Source: Devosia sp. RR2S18
Lineage (GTDB): Bacteria > Pseudomonadota > Alphaproteobacteria > Rhizobiales > Devosiaceae
Direction of reading: 5' to 3'
Assembly (NCBI RefSeq): GCF_030177755.1
Contig: NZ_CP126539.1
Span: 2,876,001 to 2,940,000, forward strand
Length of the DNA stretch: 64,000 nucleotides
Below the pieces are notes generated by a model. That model was not told the origin of the DNA. It did not search any database and saw only the letters and a program-made list of their open reading frames with translations. Below are positions 35,518 to 45,428 of the stretch, piece after piece. The translations under genes and the position numbers were made by a program. Every line of letters starts with the position of its first letter. Position 1 is the first letter of the stretch.

Positions 35518-36417
35518 ATGGCGAAGTGGACCTGGGGGCGCATAGTTGGCGCCGCGATCGCCGGTGTGATGCTGACAGTTGCCGCGGCTTTGCCGGCGGC
35601 GGCGCAGAATGTGCGGGTGACCGTTGACGGCACGCCGATCACCGACATGCAAGTTTCTCAGCGTGTGCGGTTGTTCGCACTCGAGGGCAACAAGACCGGC
35701 ACCCAGGGCGCTACCGACCAGCTGATCACCGAAGCCATCCAGATGGCAGAAGCCAAGCGGCTGGGTATCACGGTTTCCAATGCTCAGGTCGACGATGCCC
35801 TCCAGCAGGTCGCTCGCAATATCGGCATGGGCCAGGATCGCTTGGTGCAGATGCTGCAAGAAGGCGGCGTGAACATCGACAGCCTACGCGATCGTCTGCG
35901 TGCTGCGGTCGCTTGGAACGCTGTCACAGAAGCGGCAATCATGCCGCAGGTGCAGATCTCGGATTTCGAACTGGACCAGCAGGCCGCTACGCGCGTGCAG
36001 GACTACCAGAACTTCGACTACATCCTCAAAGAAGTCATCTTCGTTGGCGCCGGCTCGAGCAATCGGTCAGGCCAGGCAAACCAGTACCGTGCCAGCTTCA
36101 CCGGCTGCGACGCAGCCGTCCCGCTGTCACTGAGCTACACCGACGCTGCAGTCGTCGATATCGGCCGCCGTCACGCTACCCAGATGCCCGAAGCTCTGGC
36201 GAAGGAACTGGCCGGTCTCAATGTGGGCGGAATTACCAAGCCCCGAGTGGTGGAAAGCGGCGTGTCGATGCTCGCCGTGTGCGAGAAGACGCAGGCGGAA
36301 GACCTAACCTTCATCAAGGGCGACCTGCGCGCCGAAGCCGGTAATGATGCCCTGGCGGAACAGCAAGCCAAGTACTTGGCCGACCTGCGCGAACGCGCCA
36401 AGATCATCTACAACTAA
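35518..36417 (+). CDS. surA: SurA-like periplasmic chaperone
   Basis: The 299-residue protein starts at ATG 35518 with a signal peptide (about 1-31, ending AAALPAAAQ). The SurA N-terminal domain follows (about 32-190: VTVDGTPITDMQVSQRVRLFALEG...LITEAIQMAEAKRLGITVSNAQVDDALQQVARNIGM). After it comes a region that keeps the end of the parvulin fold (AKELAGLNVGGITKPRVVESGVSMLAVCEK). The typical GGDLGW-like parvulin motif is missing, so isomerase activity is doubtful; chaperone activity for outer-membrane proteins is likely. It lies between lptD and pdxA as in many proteobacteria. Confidence 0.85.
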   Translation: MAKWTWGRIVGAAIAGVMLTVAAALPAAAQNVRVTVDGTPITDMQVSQRVRLFALEGNKTGTQGATDQLITEAIQMAEAKRLGITVSNAQVDDALQQVARNIGMGQDRLVQMLQEGGVNIDSLRDRLRAAVAWNAVTEAAIMPQVQISDFELDQQAATRVQDYQNFDYILKEVIFVGAGSSNRSGQANQYRASFTGCDAAVPLSLSYTDAAVVDIGRRHATQMPEALAKELAGLNVGGITKPRVVESGVSMLAVCEKTQAEDLTFIKGDLRAEAGNDALAEQQAKYLADLRERAKIIYN

Positions 36418-36424
36418 GTTCGCC

Positions 36425-36445
36425 GAGCCCGCCAATGGCGGGCTC
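36425..36445 (+). terminator. hairpin between surA and pdxA
   Basis: GAGCCCGCC (36425-36433) and GGCGGGCTC (36437-36445) form a perfect 9-bp stem with loop AAT. There is no T-run, so it may attenuate transcription or stabilise the upstream message instead of terminating fully. Confidence 0.5.
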
Positions 36446-36468
36446 CTGCACCTTCGGTGGGGGCCGGA

Positions 36469-37467
36469 ATGCACAAGCCGCTGGCAATCAGCATGGGCGA
36501 GCCGGCTGGCATTGGTCCCGATATCCTGCTCAGCCTCTATGCACGGCGGCATGAGCTTAATCTGCCGCCCTTCATCGTCTATGGCCATCTGGACTTCCTG
36601 CGCGCGCGCGCCACTCGGCTAGGCCTAAAGATCGGGGCCGAGGCGGCGCAGCCGGCGGAGGCAGAAGCACTTTTTAAGCGGGCACTGCCGGTCTATCCCA
36701 TCGAAGGCTCGGTGCCGGATCAGCCGGGTCTAGCAAGCGAGGGGGCAGGCGACGTCGTTATCAAGTCGATCGCTGCCGCGGTGCAGGCGACCTTAGCTGG
36801 CGCGTGTCGGGGGCTTGTGACCGCTCCTATTCACAAAGCGGTGCTCTATCACGCGGGGTTCAATCATCCCGGACATACTGAATATCTGGCAGAGCTTTGC
36901 ACCCGCGACGGCAAAACCCCGTTGCCTGTGATGATGCTGGCCCATGGCGGACTGCGAGCTGTGCCCGTCACCATTCATGTCCCGCTCCACGACGTGCCTG
37001 GGCTTCTCTCCCGGGAACTCATCGCCGAGACTATCCGGGTCGTCCACCACGACCTCGTCCAGCACTTCCGGATTAGTGCCCCTCAAATTGCCGTCGCCGG
37101 GCTCAACCCTCACGCTGGGGAAGCTGGAACGATCGGGCGGGAAGAGTTGGAAATCATTCAGCCAGCGGTCGCGGACGTGCAGGCGGAAGGTATCGCCGCC
37201 GAAGGTCCCCTGCCCGCAGACACGCTGTTCTATCCCACGCATTGGGCGCGCTACGACGCAGTCATCGCCATGTATCACGACCAAGCGTTAATCCCGATCA
37301 AGACGATAGCCTTCGAAGAAGCCGTCAATCTGACGCTGGGACTGCCCATCGTTCGGACCTCACCCGACCACGGGACCGCCTTCAACCTGGCAGGAACCGG
37401 GCGCGCCTCGCCCAAGAGCTTCCTTTCCGCCATTGAAATGGCCGATGCCATGACGCGTGCCGCATGA
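36469..37467 (+). CDS. pdxA: 4-hydroxythreonine-4-phosphate dehydrogenase
   Basis: The 332-residue enzyme has the PdxA fold. The start [18 protein letters not shown] and the metal/substrate histidines in [53 protein letters not shown] are present. It oxidises 4-phosphohydroxy-L-threonine in the DXP-dependent vitamin B6 pathway. ATG 36469 has GGTGGGGG about five bases upstream; a GTG at 36457 is in frame but falls in that site. It overlaps rsmA by four bases. Confidence 0.95.
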   Translation: MHKPLAISMGEPAGIGPDILLSLYARRHELNLPPFIVYGHLDFLRARATRLGLKIGAEAAQPAEAEALFKRALPVYPIEGSVPDQPGLASEGAGDVVIKSIAAAVQATLAGACRGLVTAPIHKAVLYHAGFNHPGHTEYLAELCTRDGKTPLPVMMLAHGGLRAVPVTIHVPLHDVPGLLSRELIAETIRVVHHDLVQHFRISAPQIAVAGLNPHAGEAGTIGREELEIIQPAVADVQAEGIAAEGPLPADTLFYPTHWARYDAVIAMYHDQALIPIKTIAFEEAVNLTLGLPIVRTSPDHGTAFNLAGTGRASPKSFLSAIEMADAMTRAA

Positions 37468-38306
37468 GCCAAATCGACGACCTGCCACCCCTGCGTGAGG
37501 TGATTGCCGAGCACGGCCTAAGGGCAAAAAAAGAGCTCGGGCAGAACTTCCTGCTCGACCTCAATCTGACCGCCCGTATCGCCCGGGTGGGTGGGTCGCT
37601 AGAGGGAGTGCGGGTCATCGAAGTTGGCCCGGGCCCAGGTGGGCTCACGCGGGCCTTGCTGGCCGAGGGCGCAAAGGAAGTGATCGCCATCGAGCGGGAT
37701 GCGCGTGCGCTACCGGCATTGGCGCAGATCTCTGAAGCCTATCCAGGGCGGCTGACCGTGATCAGCGGGGATGCCATGGAGGTCGACTATGGCCTTCTCG
37801 CGGAGGGCCCCACCCGGATCATCGCCAACTTGCCTTACAATATCGCGACGCCCCTGCTCACCGGGTGGTTGACGCGCGACCCCTGGCCCAGCTTCTTCGA
37901 GAGCCTGACGCTGATGTTCCAGCGCGAGGTGGCTGAACGCATATGCGCGGCGCCGGGCGACGATGCCTATGGACGGCTAGGGGTTCTGGCCGGTTGGCGC
38001 ACCAATGCCCGGATCGCCTTTAATGTCGGACGGCAGGCATTCGTGCCGCCACCAAATGTAACCTCGGCTGTGGTGCATCTGGTGCCCAAAGCTATTAGCG
38101 ACGACGTGCGGGTCAAGGATCTCGAACATGTCACGCGAGCCGCGTTCGGGCAGCGGCGCAAGATGGTGCGACAAAGCCTCAAATCCACCGGTGTTCCGGT
38201 CGAGGCTCTTCTAGCCGTGGCAAACTTAAAAGGCGACGAGCGCGCCGAGGAGTTGCCCGTCGAGGCCTTCCTGGCCATGGCGCGCGCCCTGCCCCAACTC
38301 CGCTAG
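37464..38306 (+). CDS. rsmA: 16S rRNA (adenine-1518,1519) dimethyltransferase
   Basis: The 280-residue enzyme carries LGQNFLLD, the SAM-binding [10 protein letters not shown] motif (about 51-60) and the catalytic [11 protein letters not shown] motif (about 119-129). RsmA (KsgA) dimethylates two adenosines near the 3' end of 16S rRNA, a late ribosome-assembly checkpoint. It is the last gene of the lptF-to-rsmA operon, and its stop overlaps the stop of the convergent MFS gene. Confidence 0.97.
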   Translation: MSQIDDLPPLREVIAEHGLRAKKELGQNFLLDLNLTARIARVGGSLEGVRVIEVGPGPGGLTRALLAEGAKEVIAIERDARALPALAQISEAYPGRLTVISGDAMEVDYGLLAEGPTRIIANLPYNIATPLLTGWLTRDPWPSFFESLTLMFQREVAERICAAPGDDAYGRLGVLAGWRTNARIAFNVGRQAFVPPPNVTSAVVHLVPKAISDDVRVKDLEHVTRAAFGQRRKMVRQSLKSTGVPVEALLAVANLKGDERAEELPVEAFLAMARALPQLR

Positions 38307-39547
38307 ACACCCGCTAGAGGCGCGGCCGGTTTATCGGGAACTTGTAGCGGCGGCAGCAAGATCAACCGCAGGGCCACCAGCAATGCAAGTACTACGGCGC
38401 CACCGCTGACCAGCATCACGCCGGCCCAGCCCCACGCGACCCAGGCATAGCCGCCCAGGGTGCCCAGCACCGACGAGCCGAGATAATAGGCAAAGAGATA
38501 AATGGCGGAGGCTTGCGCCCGCCCAACAACGGCGCGGCGGGCCACCCAGGCACTGGCGACGCCATGGGCGGCAAAATAGCCGATGGTGGCGATGGCTAGC
38601 CCCGCGATGATGATCGGTGTCGACGGCACAATCGTGAGGAAGACACCCGATGCCATAACCAGCACTAGGACCCAGAACACTCTGCGGCGACCCAAGCGCT
38701 GCGCCAGCCCACCGGCCCAGGCAGAACTGAGGCTGCCCAGCAGATAGACAATGAAAATCGCCGAGATGGCGGAGTGACTGAGCGCGAAGGGCGGCAGTGC
38801 CAGTCGGAACCCCGCATAGTTGTAGAGCGTGACGAAACTGCCCATGAGCAGAAATGCCGAGGCGAAGAGCCACGGCAAGCCCGGGTCTTCGAACTGCAGT
38901 TTGATCAGCCCGGCAAGCTCGCGACCACTGATCCGACGACGGGAAGAGTTGTAAGGGGTGGGGAGCAGGAGGACCACCAGCAGGGCCGCGCAGGCAATGC
39001 TCACACCCAAAACCAGCAGCGCCGGCCGCCAACCGATCCAGTCGGCGAGCACGCCCGATAGGAGGCGCCCGGCCATCCCACCGAAGGCAGTGCCACCGAT
39101 ATAGAGCCCCATAGAGGAGCCGAGCGCCTCCGGGTCCATTTCTTCCGCCAGGTACACCATGGCAACGGCCGGCAAGCCTGAGAGGCTCACGCCCATCAGG
39201 GTGCGAACAAGAAGGAGAGACGGCCAATCGGGGCAGAATGGTAGTGCGAGCCCAAAAATGGCCGTGACGACAATAGCGCCGACCATAAGGGTCTTGCGGC
39301 CAATTCGGTCGGAGATCCAGCTTGCGAGGAGCAACGCCACAGCCAATGTGCCGGTGGTCACTGAAAGAGCCAGCGAGCTGGTGCCGGCATCGAGACCAAA
39401 CTCTTCCGCAAAAATCGGTAGCAGGGGCTGCACGGAATAAAGTGAAGCAAAAACAGCGAAGGCCGAGAGAAAGAAGGCCGCGTTCGCTCGACGGAACGCT
39501 GGAGTGCCGCGCCTGATGACCGTCGGCGGAAGCGGGCTTTGGCTCAC
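38303..39547 (-). CDS. MFS transporter, YnfM/arabinose-exporter-like
   Basis: The 414-residue protein has 12 hydrophobic segments. Motif A appears as [14 protein letters not shown] between helices 2 and 3, and a second, similar loop ([14 protein letters not shown]) occurs in the C-terminal half. Overall it looks like YnfM-type exporters, whose substrates are unclear. It lies tail-to-tail with rsmA; gmk follows upstream on the same strand after a short spacer. Confidence 0.88.
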   Translation of the reverse strand: MSQSPLPPTVIRRGTPAFRRANAAFFLSAFAVFASLYSVQPLLPIFAEEFGLDAGTSSLALSVTTGTLAVALLLASWISDRIGRKTLMVGAIVVTAIFGLALPFCPDWPSLLLVRTLMGVSLSGLPAVAMVYLAEEMDPEALGSSMGLYIGGTAFGGMAGRLLSGVLADWIGWRPALLVLGVSIACAALLVVLLLPTPYNSSRRRISGRELAGLIKLQFEDPGLPWLFASAFLLMGSFVTLYNYAGFRLALPPFALSHSAISAIFIVYLLGSLSSAWAGGLAQRLGRRRVFWVLVLVMASGVFLTIVPSTPIIIAGLAIATIGYFAAHGVASAWVARRAVVGRAQASAIYLFAYYLGSSVLGTLGGYAWVAWGWAGVMLVSGGAVVLALLVALRLILLPPLQVPDKPAAPLAGV

Positions 39548-39581
39548 GATGCGATATCTGCCCGCACTTGTTCAGCTTCTG

Positions 39582-40220
39582 TCAGAGTGAATCGATTTGG
39601 CTCTGCAAGTCTTTAACGAAGCTCTCCAAATTCATCTGCCGCTCACGCTTGAGGCGAGCCGAAACGAGGATGGACCGAATGCGCTGCGTCGAGCTCTCGA
39701 GGTCCTCATTGACGATGACGTAGTCGTATTCGCCGTAGTGCTCCATTTCGAGCCGCGCGTTTTTCAATCGTTTCTCGATGGTGCCGACGCTGTCTTGTGC
39801 ACGGCGCTCCAGGCGCGCCCGCAACTCCTTGATGGTCGGGGGTAGAATGAACACCGTCACCATGTCGGATCGGCTATTGCGATAGAGCTGCAGCGTGCCC
39901 TGGTAGTCTATGTCGAAGAGAATATCGTTGCCGGCCGCCAGCAGTTCTTCCACCTGTGCACGAGGCGTGCCGTAGAAATTGCCATGCACCTCAGCGGATT
40001 CCAGCAGCTCGCCGTCGGCCTGCATACGCTTGAAGGTCGCCACATCAATGAAGTGGTAGTGCTTGCCATCCACCTCATCGGTGCGGCGCGCGCGCGTTGT
40101 CACGGAAACCGAGAGCCGAATGTTCGGGTCTGCACCGAATAGAGCTCGCGAGATCGAGGACTTACCGGCACCCGAAGGGGACGCGATCACCAGCATCACG
40201 CCGCGGCGCTGAAACTCCAT
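39582..40220 (-). CDS. gmk: guanylate kinase
   Basis: The 212-residue enzyme has the P-loop SPSGAGKSSI (14-23) and the GMP-binding region VSVTTRARRTDEVDGKHYHFIDVATFKRM with the conserved Arg and Tyr. The lid region RRAQDSVGTIEKRLKNA also fits. It converts GMP to GDP. The start ATG 40220 agrees with the usual length. It follows mltG on the minus strand, as in other alphaproteobacteria. Confidence 0.97.
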   Translation of the reverse strand: MEFQRRGVMLVIASPSGAGKSSISRALFGADPNIRLSVSVTTRARRTDEVDGKHYHFIDVATFKRMQADGELLESAEVHGNFYGTPRAQVEELLAAGNDILFDIDYQGTLQLYRNSRSDMVTVFILPPTIKELRARLERRAQDSVGTIEKRLKNARLEMEHYGEYDYVIVNEDLESSTQRIRSILVSARLKRERQMNLESFVKDLQSQIDSL

Positions 40221-40319
40221 TCCGGCTGTCCTTTAGGAATGTAAACTGCTGGCTTGTTGATCCATCAAAGCGCCTGGGTCAAGCTGGCGCAGATGCGGTC
40301 CACTGCATTCTTGCTACCC

Positions 40320-41441
40320 TTATTGAGCGGGGGCCACAGGCTCCACCTCTCCAGGGTCATCTTCCTGCGACAGCTGACGAGCAGCCTCTGCTTCCTCTGC
40401 ACGCGCTGCGGCTTCCGCTTCGATCTCACGGTAGCGCGCGACGTTCTGCTGATGCTCGGCATAGGTCTCGGCGAAGACGTGGCCCTCACTGGGCGTAGCA
40501 CCTTTAGCGACAAAGTAGAGATAGTCGTGCTCGTCGGGGCTAGCGACAGCACGGAGCGAGTCAATACCGGGATTGGCGATAGGTGTCGGCGGGAGGCCGT
40601 CGATCTGGTAGGTATTGTACGGGGTCATCGCATCGATTTCAGAGCGCCTCAGCCCGCGATCAAGCGTCTGCTGACCCATGGTGATGCCATAAATAATGGT
40701 GGGATCGGACTGCAGGCGCATACCTTCGCGCAGCCGGTTCACAAAGACAGCTGCCACCTGCGGGCGTTCACTGCCCAACCCCGTCTCGCGTTCGACGATG
40801 GAGGCAAGCGTGAGCATTTCTTCCGGGCTCCCGAGCGGCAGGTCCGGCTGGCGTGAGTCCCAGACCTCCGCCAAAGTAGTTGTCATCGCGGCCTGCATGG
40901 AATCGAGCACAGATTGCCTTGTGTCTCCCGGCGTGTAGTCATAACTGCCGGGCAGGATCGAGCCTTCGGCCGGCATGACTGTGATCTCACCAGTCAAGTC
41001 TGTATTATCGTTTATACGCTGCACTACCTGCCAGGCGGTCCAACCCTCGGGGATCGTCACGGCATAGCGGATCGGATTGCCTTCTGTCAGTTCGCGCAGG
41101 ATGTCGGCCATGCTGGCGCCAGCGGGGATGCGGAACTCTCCCGCCTTGATGTTGGTGTTGTCCTCCAACCGTTGCGCCAACTGACGGAAGATGAAGGCAT
41201 TGGTGATGATTCCCTGCTCCTCCAGCCGTTGGGAAGCACTGGTAAGGGTATTCCCCGCCTCCACTCGGAAGGTGGTTTCTTCGATGAGGGGACCGTCCCC
41301 ATAGTATTGTGAAGCTGTGTAAAACAGGATGCCGCCGACGACGACCAGCCCGATGACCAGGAGCGTAAGAGCGCCGTTGACTACATCAACGAAGCCGTTG
41401 CTGGAGCGGCGGCGCTGGCGGCGTCCCTTACGTTCGATCAT
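40320..41441 (-). CDS. mltG: endolytic murein transglycosylase
   Basis: The 373-residue protein has a basic N-terminus, one membrane helix (about 21-45) and the YceG/MltG domain. The catalytic glutamate lies in LASIVERETGLGSERPQVAAVFVNRLREGMRLQSDPTIIYG. The C-terminus is an acidic, alanine-rich helix and tail. It cuts nascent peptidoglycan strands in the periplasm at the inner membrane. It is transcribed downstream of fabF across a strong hairpin, and ahead of gmk. Confidence 0.95.
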   Translation of the reverse strand: MIERKGRRQRRRSSNGFVDVVNGALTLLVIGLVVVGGILFYTASQYYGDGPLIEETTFRVEAGNTLTSASQRLEEQGIITNAFIFRQLAQRLEDNTNIKAGEFRIPAGASMADILRELTEGNPIRYAVTIPEGWTAWQVVQRINDNTDLTGEITVMPAEGSILPGSYDYTPGDTRQSVLDSMQAAMTTTLAEVWDSRQPDLPLGSPEEMLTLASIVERETGLGSERPQVAAVFVNRLREGMRLQSDPTIIYGITMGQQTLDRGLRRSEIDAMTPYNTYQIDGLPPTPIANPGIDSLRAVASPDEHDYLYFVAKGATPSEGHVFAETYAEHQQNVARYREIEAEAAARAEEAEAARQLSQEDDPGEVEPVAPAQ

Positions 41442-41549
41442 CTGATGTCGTCACCCTCTCAGCATCTGGCCGAATCCCGCCCGGCTTCTGTCATTGCACT
41501 GGTGCCAAACTGTGGCGGAGCGGCGGCAATTTGGCACGACCATCCACAA

Positions 41550-41587
41550 TGACAAGGGGCACAGAGCGCGATGGCGCTCTGTGCCCC
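41550..41587 (-). terminator. strong hairpin after fabF
   Basis: A perfect 14-bp stem (41556-41569 with 41574-41587) with a 4-base loop lies 20 bases after the fabF stop codon on the minus strand. It is followed by CCCCTTGTCATTG, a weak T-run. It probably ends transcription of the acpP-fabF unit, leaving mltG with its own promoter. Confidence 0.7.
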
Positions 41588-41606
41588 TGGAGTAATCGTG
41601 GATAAC

Positions 41607-42875
41607 CTAGCTGACCTTGCGCATCACCAGCGTTGCGTTGGTCCCACCAAAGCCAAAGCTATTGGAGAGCGCCACGTTGATCTCTTTCTTGAACGCCTCT
41701 TTCGGCACAAGATTGATGGGCGTTTCAACCGACGGGTTGTCGAGATTAAGGGTCGGCGGAGCGATGTTGTCGCGCATCGCCAAGAGGCAGAAGATCGCTT
41801 CCACCGAACCGGCGGCACCCAGGAGGTGCCCGATGGCCGACTTGGTCGAACTCATGACTGCTTTTTCGGCGGCAGCGCCCAGAACGCGGGTCACGGCGCC
41901 CAGTTCGATCTCGTCGCCCAGAGGGGTCGAAGTGCCGTGCGCATTGATGTAGTCGACTTCGCCAGCGGAGATGCCAGCTCGCTTGATTGCGGCCGACATG
42001 GCGCGATAGCCACCATCGCCATCCGGCGCCGGAGCGGTAATGTGATAGGCATCGCCGGATAGGCCATAGCCGATCACTTCACCGTAGATCTTGGCCCCAC
42101 GGGCCTTGGCGCGTTCATAGTCCTCAAGGACAACTATACCGGCTCCCTCGCCCATGACGAAACCATCGCGATCCTTGTCGTAGGGGCGGGAAGCAGCTTC
42201 CGGGTTGTCGTTGAAGCCGGTGGAGAGTGCCCGGGCCGCAGCAAAACCGGCCAGTGAAAGGCGGTTCACGCAGCTCTCGGCGCCGCCAGCGACCATGACG
42301 TCGGCGTCACCCAAGGCAATAAGGCGGGCTGCATCACCAATGGCGTGCGCGCCGGTCGAGCAGGCTGTCACCACTGAGTGGTTAGGGCCTTTAAGACCGA
42401 AGCGAATGGAAACATGGCCCGAGGCGAGATTGATCAGGCGCCCCGGAATAAAGAATGGGCTGATCCGGCGTGGACCTTTTTCGTGCAGCGTTACAGAGGC
42501 ATCATAGATGCCGCCGATGCCACCAATGCCCGAGCCGATCAGAACGCCGGTGCGCTCCTGCTCTTCCTGGGTCTTAGGGACAACGCCGGCATCTTCAATC
42601 GCCTGCTGAGAGGCGGCCATCGCATAAACGATGAAATCGTCGACCTTGCGTTGTTCCTTGGCCTCCATCCACTCATCTGGATTGTACTTGCCGTCGGCGT
42701 AATCGCCGAGCGGCAAGCGATGAGCAATTTGGCAGGCGATATCATCGACCTGGAAATCGTCGATCCGTTTGGCGCCACTCTTTCCGGCGAGGATATTCGC
42801 CCAAGTGGCTTCAACTCCGCAGCCGAGGGGCGTTACGAGGCCCATCCCGGTGACGACAACGCGGCGTAGTTCCAT
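41607..42875 (-). CDS. fabF: beta-ketoacyl-ACP synthase II
   Basis: The 422-residue thiolase-fold enzyme has the catalytic triad: Cys in VVTACSTGAHAIG, His in NAHGTSTPLGD and His in SAIGHLLGAAGSVE. It elongates fatty acids by condensing malonyl-ACP with acyl-ACP. The start ATG 42875 lies 21 bases after the acpP stop. It follows fabG and acpP on the minus strand. Confidence 0.98.
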   Translation of the reverse strand: MELRRVVVTGMGLVTPLGCGVEATWANILAGKSGAKRIDDFQVDDIACQIAHRLPLGDYADGKYNPDEWMEAKEQRKVDDFIVYAMAASQQAIEDAGVVPKTQEEQERTGVLIGSGIGGIGGIYDASVTLHEKGPRRISPFFIPGRLINLASGHVSIRFGLKGPNHSVVTACSTGAHAIGDAARLIALGDADVMVAGGAESCVNRLSLAGFAAARALSTGFNDNPEAASRPYDKDRDGFVMGEGAGIVVLEDYERAKARGAKIYGEVIGYGLSGDAYHITAPAPDGDGGYRAMSAAIKRAGISAGEVDYINAHGTSTPLGDEIELGAVTRVLGAAAEKAVMSSTKSAIGHLLGAAGSVEAIFCLLAMRDNIAPPTLNLDNPSVETPINLVPKEAFKKEINVALSNSFGFGGTNATLVMRKVS

Positions 42876-42896
42876 GTCGATACCTATCCGACCAGC

Positions 42897-43133
42897 TTAG
42901 CTGGTGGCTTTGGTGAGGAAGGCGACAGCGTCGCCGAAAGTCTGGATCGACTCGGCAGCGTCGTCCGGGATTTCCACGGAAAACTCTTCCTCGAAGGCCA
43001 TCACCAGCTCGACCTGGTCGAGCGAGTCGGCGCCCAGATCGTCGATAAAGCTGGCCTTTTCGGTGACCTTCTCGGCATCCACATTGAGGTGTTCCACAAC
43101 GATCTTGCGGACCCGATCAGCGACATCGCTCAT
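42897..43133 (-). CDS. acpP: acyl carrier protein
   Basis: The 78-residue acidic helical protein carries the phosphopantetheine attachment serine at S37 in [18 protein letters not shown]. It carries fatty-acid intermediates among the Fab enzymes. The start has AAGGGAAG upstream. It has its own 227-base upstream region after fabG, so a strong separate promoter is likely for this abundant protein. Confidence 0.98.
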   Translation of the reverse strand: MSDVADRVRKIVVEHLNVDAEKVTEKASFIDDLGADSLDQVELVMAFEEEFSVEIPDDAAESIQTFGDAVAFLTKATS

Positions 43134-43332
43134 ATTTGACTTCCCTTTTCGAAATCGACGTTTGTTGGCTTCTTATTGGCGCGACGCCAATTCTTCAAGC
43201 ACCGTGTTGGCTGGCAAGACCGGAAATGTAGGCGCCTCCAAAGGCGCCAGCAAGGCGGCTCGTCCATGCAGCAGCAGCGGCGAGTATCGCACTAGAAACG
43301 GCTCTGCCAGAAGCCAGTTCCTTGGTTTTCAA
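43134..43332. promoter_or_regulatory. acpP upstream region
   Basis: About 200 bases between the fabG terminator-like palindrome and the acpP start. They contain no gene and should hold the minus-strand acpP promoter. No specific operator was recognised. Confidence 0.45.
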
Positions 43333-43354
43333 CGGCTTTGCACGTGCAAAACCG
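43333..43354 (-). terminator. palindrome after fabG
   Basis: TTTGCAC-GTGCAAA (43337-43350) is a perfect palindrome extended by CGG/CCG arms after one mismatch. It lies directly after the fabG stop codon (43361) on the minus strand. It may act as terminator; the T-run is poor, and the perfect centre could also bind a protein. Confidence 0.45.
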
Positions 43355-43360
43355 CCGAAA

Positions 43361-44098
43361 TCAGATCATAGCCATGCCGCCATTGACGTTTAGAGTGTGG
43401 CCAGTGACATAACCAGCAGCATCACTGGCGAGGAAAACCGCACAGGCGGCAACTTCTTGGGCGGTTCCAAGGCGAGCAGCCGGAATTGTCGACAAGATCG
43501 AGTCGCGCTGTTTGTCGTTCAGCTCTTCGGTCATTGCCGACGCGATAAAACCTGGCGCTATCGAGTTCACGGTGATGTTGCGCGAGGCGACTTCATGGGC
43601 TAGCGCCTTGTTCATTCCGATCAGGCCAGCCTTGGACGCGGCATAGTTGCCCTGCCCGGGATTCCCCATCACTCCGACTACCGACGAGATCCCGATGATG
43701 CGGCCAAAGCGCTGCTTCATCATGCCGCGCAAGACGGCCCGGTTGAGGTGAAAGGCGGCAGTAAGATTGACGGCCAAGACCTCGTCCCACTCTTCATCCT
43801 TCATGCGCATGAAGATGTTGTCGCGGGTCATGCCGGCATTGTTGACGAGAATGTCGAGGCCACCCAGCGCCGCTTCGGCGGCGGGAACGAGTTTATCGAC
43901 CTCATCAAGCTTGGAAAGATTGCAGGGCAGAATTGGGCTGTCCTTGCCGATCTCCTTAGCCGTATCTTCCAGCGCGCCGACGCGCGTACCGCTGAGAGCT
44001 ACGGTTGCCCCTGCCGCTGCCAAGGCCTTGGCGATCTCCCGGCCGATACCGCCGCTGGCGCCCGTGACCAGTGCGCGCTTGCCAGACAAATCAAACAT
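43361..44098 (-). CDS. fabG: 3-oxoacyl-ACP reductase
   Basis: The 245-residue SDR enzyme has the NADP-binding TGASGGIGREIA (14-25), NNAGMT and the catalytic Ser and Tyr-x-x-x-Lys (GISSVVGVMGNPGQGNYAASKAG). It reduces 3-oxoacyl-ACP in fatty-acid synthesis. ATG 44098 has GGAGG five bases upstream. It follows fabD with a 56-base spacer. Confidence 0.97.
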   Translation of the reverse strand: MFDLSGKRALVTGASGGIGREIAKALAAAGATVALSGTRVGALEDTAKEIGKDSPILPCNLSKLDEVDKLVPAAEAALGGLDILVNNAGMTRDNIFMRMKDEEWDEVLAVNLTAAFHLNRAVLRGMMKQRFGRIIGISSVVGVMGNPGQGNYAASKAGLIGMNKALAHEVASRNITVNSIAPGFIASAMTEELNDKQRDSILSTIPAARLGTAQEVAACAVFLASDAAGYVTGHTLNVNGGMAMI

Positions 44099-44154
44099 TT
44101 AGTCCTCCTCCGCGGAGATATAGAGTCACAGCCTTGAGTGGCCGATGCAAGGTC

Positions 44155-45105
44155 TTAAGACAGAACCTGAGCGACGAATGCGTCGATGTCGGCTGGTGTG
44201 CCGATAGCTATAGCCGACACATCGGGATTGATGCGCTTCGCCAGCCCGGTCAACACCTTGCCAGTGCCGAGTTCTACCAGATTGGTGACACCACCCTCTT
44301 TGGTGAGCCAGGTAACGCTCTCGGTCCAGCGCACTACCCCAGTTACCTGCTCAACCAGGCGCTGCCGAATCTCTGCGGGTTCGCTAATGGGTGTCGCAAG
44401 GACGTTGGAGACCACCGGCACGACCGGCGCATGCATCTCGACCTCAGCCAATGCGGCTGCCATGGATTCGGCAGCAGGCTGCATCAAGGAGCAGTGAAAA
44501 GGGGCGCTCACGGGAAGCAGGAGCGCCCGCTTAGCGCCCTTGCCCTTGGCCAGTTCCACAGCGCGCTCCACTGCGGCGGTCGCGCCAGAAACAACTATTT
44601 GGCCGGGCGCATTGTCATTGGCGACTTCACAGACCTCGCCCTGCCCTGCCTCGGCGGCAACTTCCCGAGCGGTGGCGAGATCGAGGCCCAGAAGCGCAGC
44701 CATAGCGCCGTGACCGACCGGAACGGCTTTCTGCATAGCCTGGCCGCGCGTCTTCAAAAGCCTAGCGGCATCGATCAGCGAGAACGTTCCGGCGGCACAA
44801 AGAGCAGAATACTCGCCGAGCGAGTGACCAGCCACGTAGGCCGCGTGCTCGGCCAGCCGGACGCCCCGCGTCTCCAGCACCCGCGCTAACGCCACACTGA
44901 CAGCCATCAGGGCCGGCTGGGCATTTTCGGTGAGGCGCAGGTTATCTTCAGGACCCTCAAACATGACTGTCGAGAGCTTCTGCCCCAACGCTTCATCCAC
45001 TTCTGCAAAGACGGCGCGTGCTTCGGGGTAGGTTTCAGCCAGTTCCTTACCCATGCCAACAGCCTGACTGCCCTGGCCGGGGAAGGTGAAAGCAAAGCTG
45101 GTCAT
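44155..45105 (-). CDS. fabD: malonyl-CoA:ACP transacylase
   Basis: The 316-residue enzyme starts at ATG 45105 (MTSFAFTFPGQGSQ) behind GAGGAAG; a longer frame to 45429 would run through the rpsF promoter region. The nucleophile lies in GHSLGEYSAL and the catalytic His in VSAPFHCSLM. It loads malonyl groups onto ACP. It is the first gene of the fabD-fabG-acpP-fabF cluster on the minus strand. Confidence 0.97.
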   Translation of the reverse strand: MTSFAFTFPGQGSQAVGMGKELAETYPEARAVFAEVDEALGQKLSTVMFEGPEDNLRLTENAQPALMAVSVALARVLETRGVRLAEHAAYVAGHSLGEYSALCAAGTFSLIDAARLLKTRGQAMQKAVPVGHGAMAALLGLDLATAREVAAEAGQGEVCEVANDNAPGQIVVSGATAAVERAVELAKGKGAKRALLLPVSAPFHCSLMQPAAESMAAALAEVEMHAPVVPVVSNVLATPISEPAEIRQRLVEQVTGVVRWTESVTWLTKEGGVTNLVELGTGKVLTGLAKRINPDVSAIAIGTPADIDAFVAQVLS

Positions 45106-45428
45106 GAAGCTTCCTCTTGAAAGTGTTTGTTGTGCGCCGCACAGGGTCGTTCTGTTCACGGGCGTTTGACGGGAACGTGTGGCGGAGTCAAGGCGAAGCC
45201 CGGCTTCCCGGCAGTTTTGCCTTGCTTCGGTGCACCCCTTCGCATATAGCCGCGCCAGCAATTCGTTTGGCCGGGGGCTGAACGGAGGGTTTGCCATTTC
45301 GGTGAATAGGCTTTGTGCCGGCCTCCCGTGTTCCCGCTCTTTAGAAGACTGCTTTGACGCCTTTCCGGCTTCAAGGAGGCTCCGCGCCAGGGAATTGCTG
45401 AGTGTTAAACCTCTAGGAAGGCGCATCA
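45106..45428. promoter_or_regulatory. divergent region between fabD and rpsF
   Basis: This 323-base spacer holds the promoters of the fatty-acid cluster (minus) and the ribosomal protein operon (plus). The rpsF ribosome-binding site AGGAAGG (45416-45422) is seven bases before its ATG. The rpsF leader is long enough for an S6:S18 autoregulatory RNA, but I could not recognise its structure with confidence. Confidence 0.5.

Noticed and set aside
45106..45428. S6:S18 autoregulatory leader before rpsF
   Set aside because: The leader is long enough, but I could not identify the conserved structure by eye.
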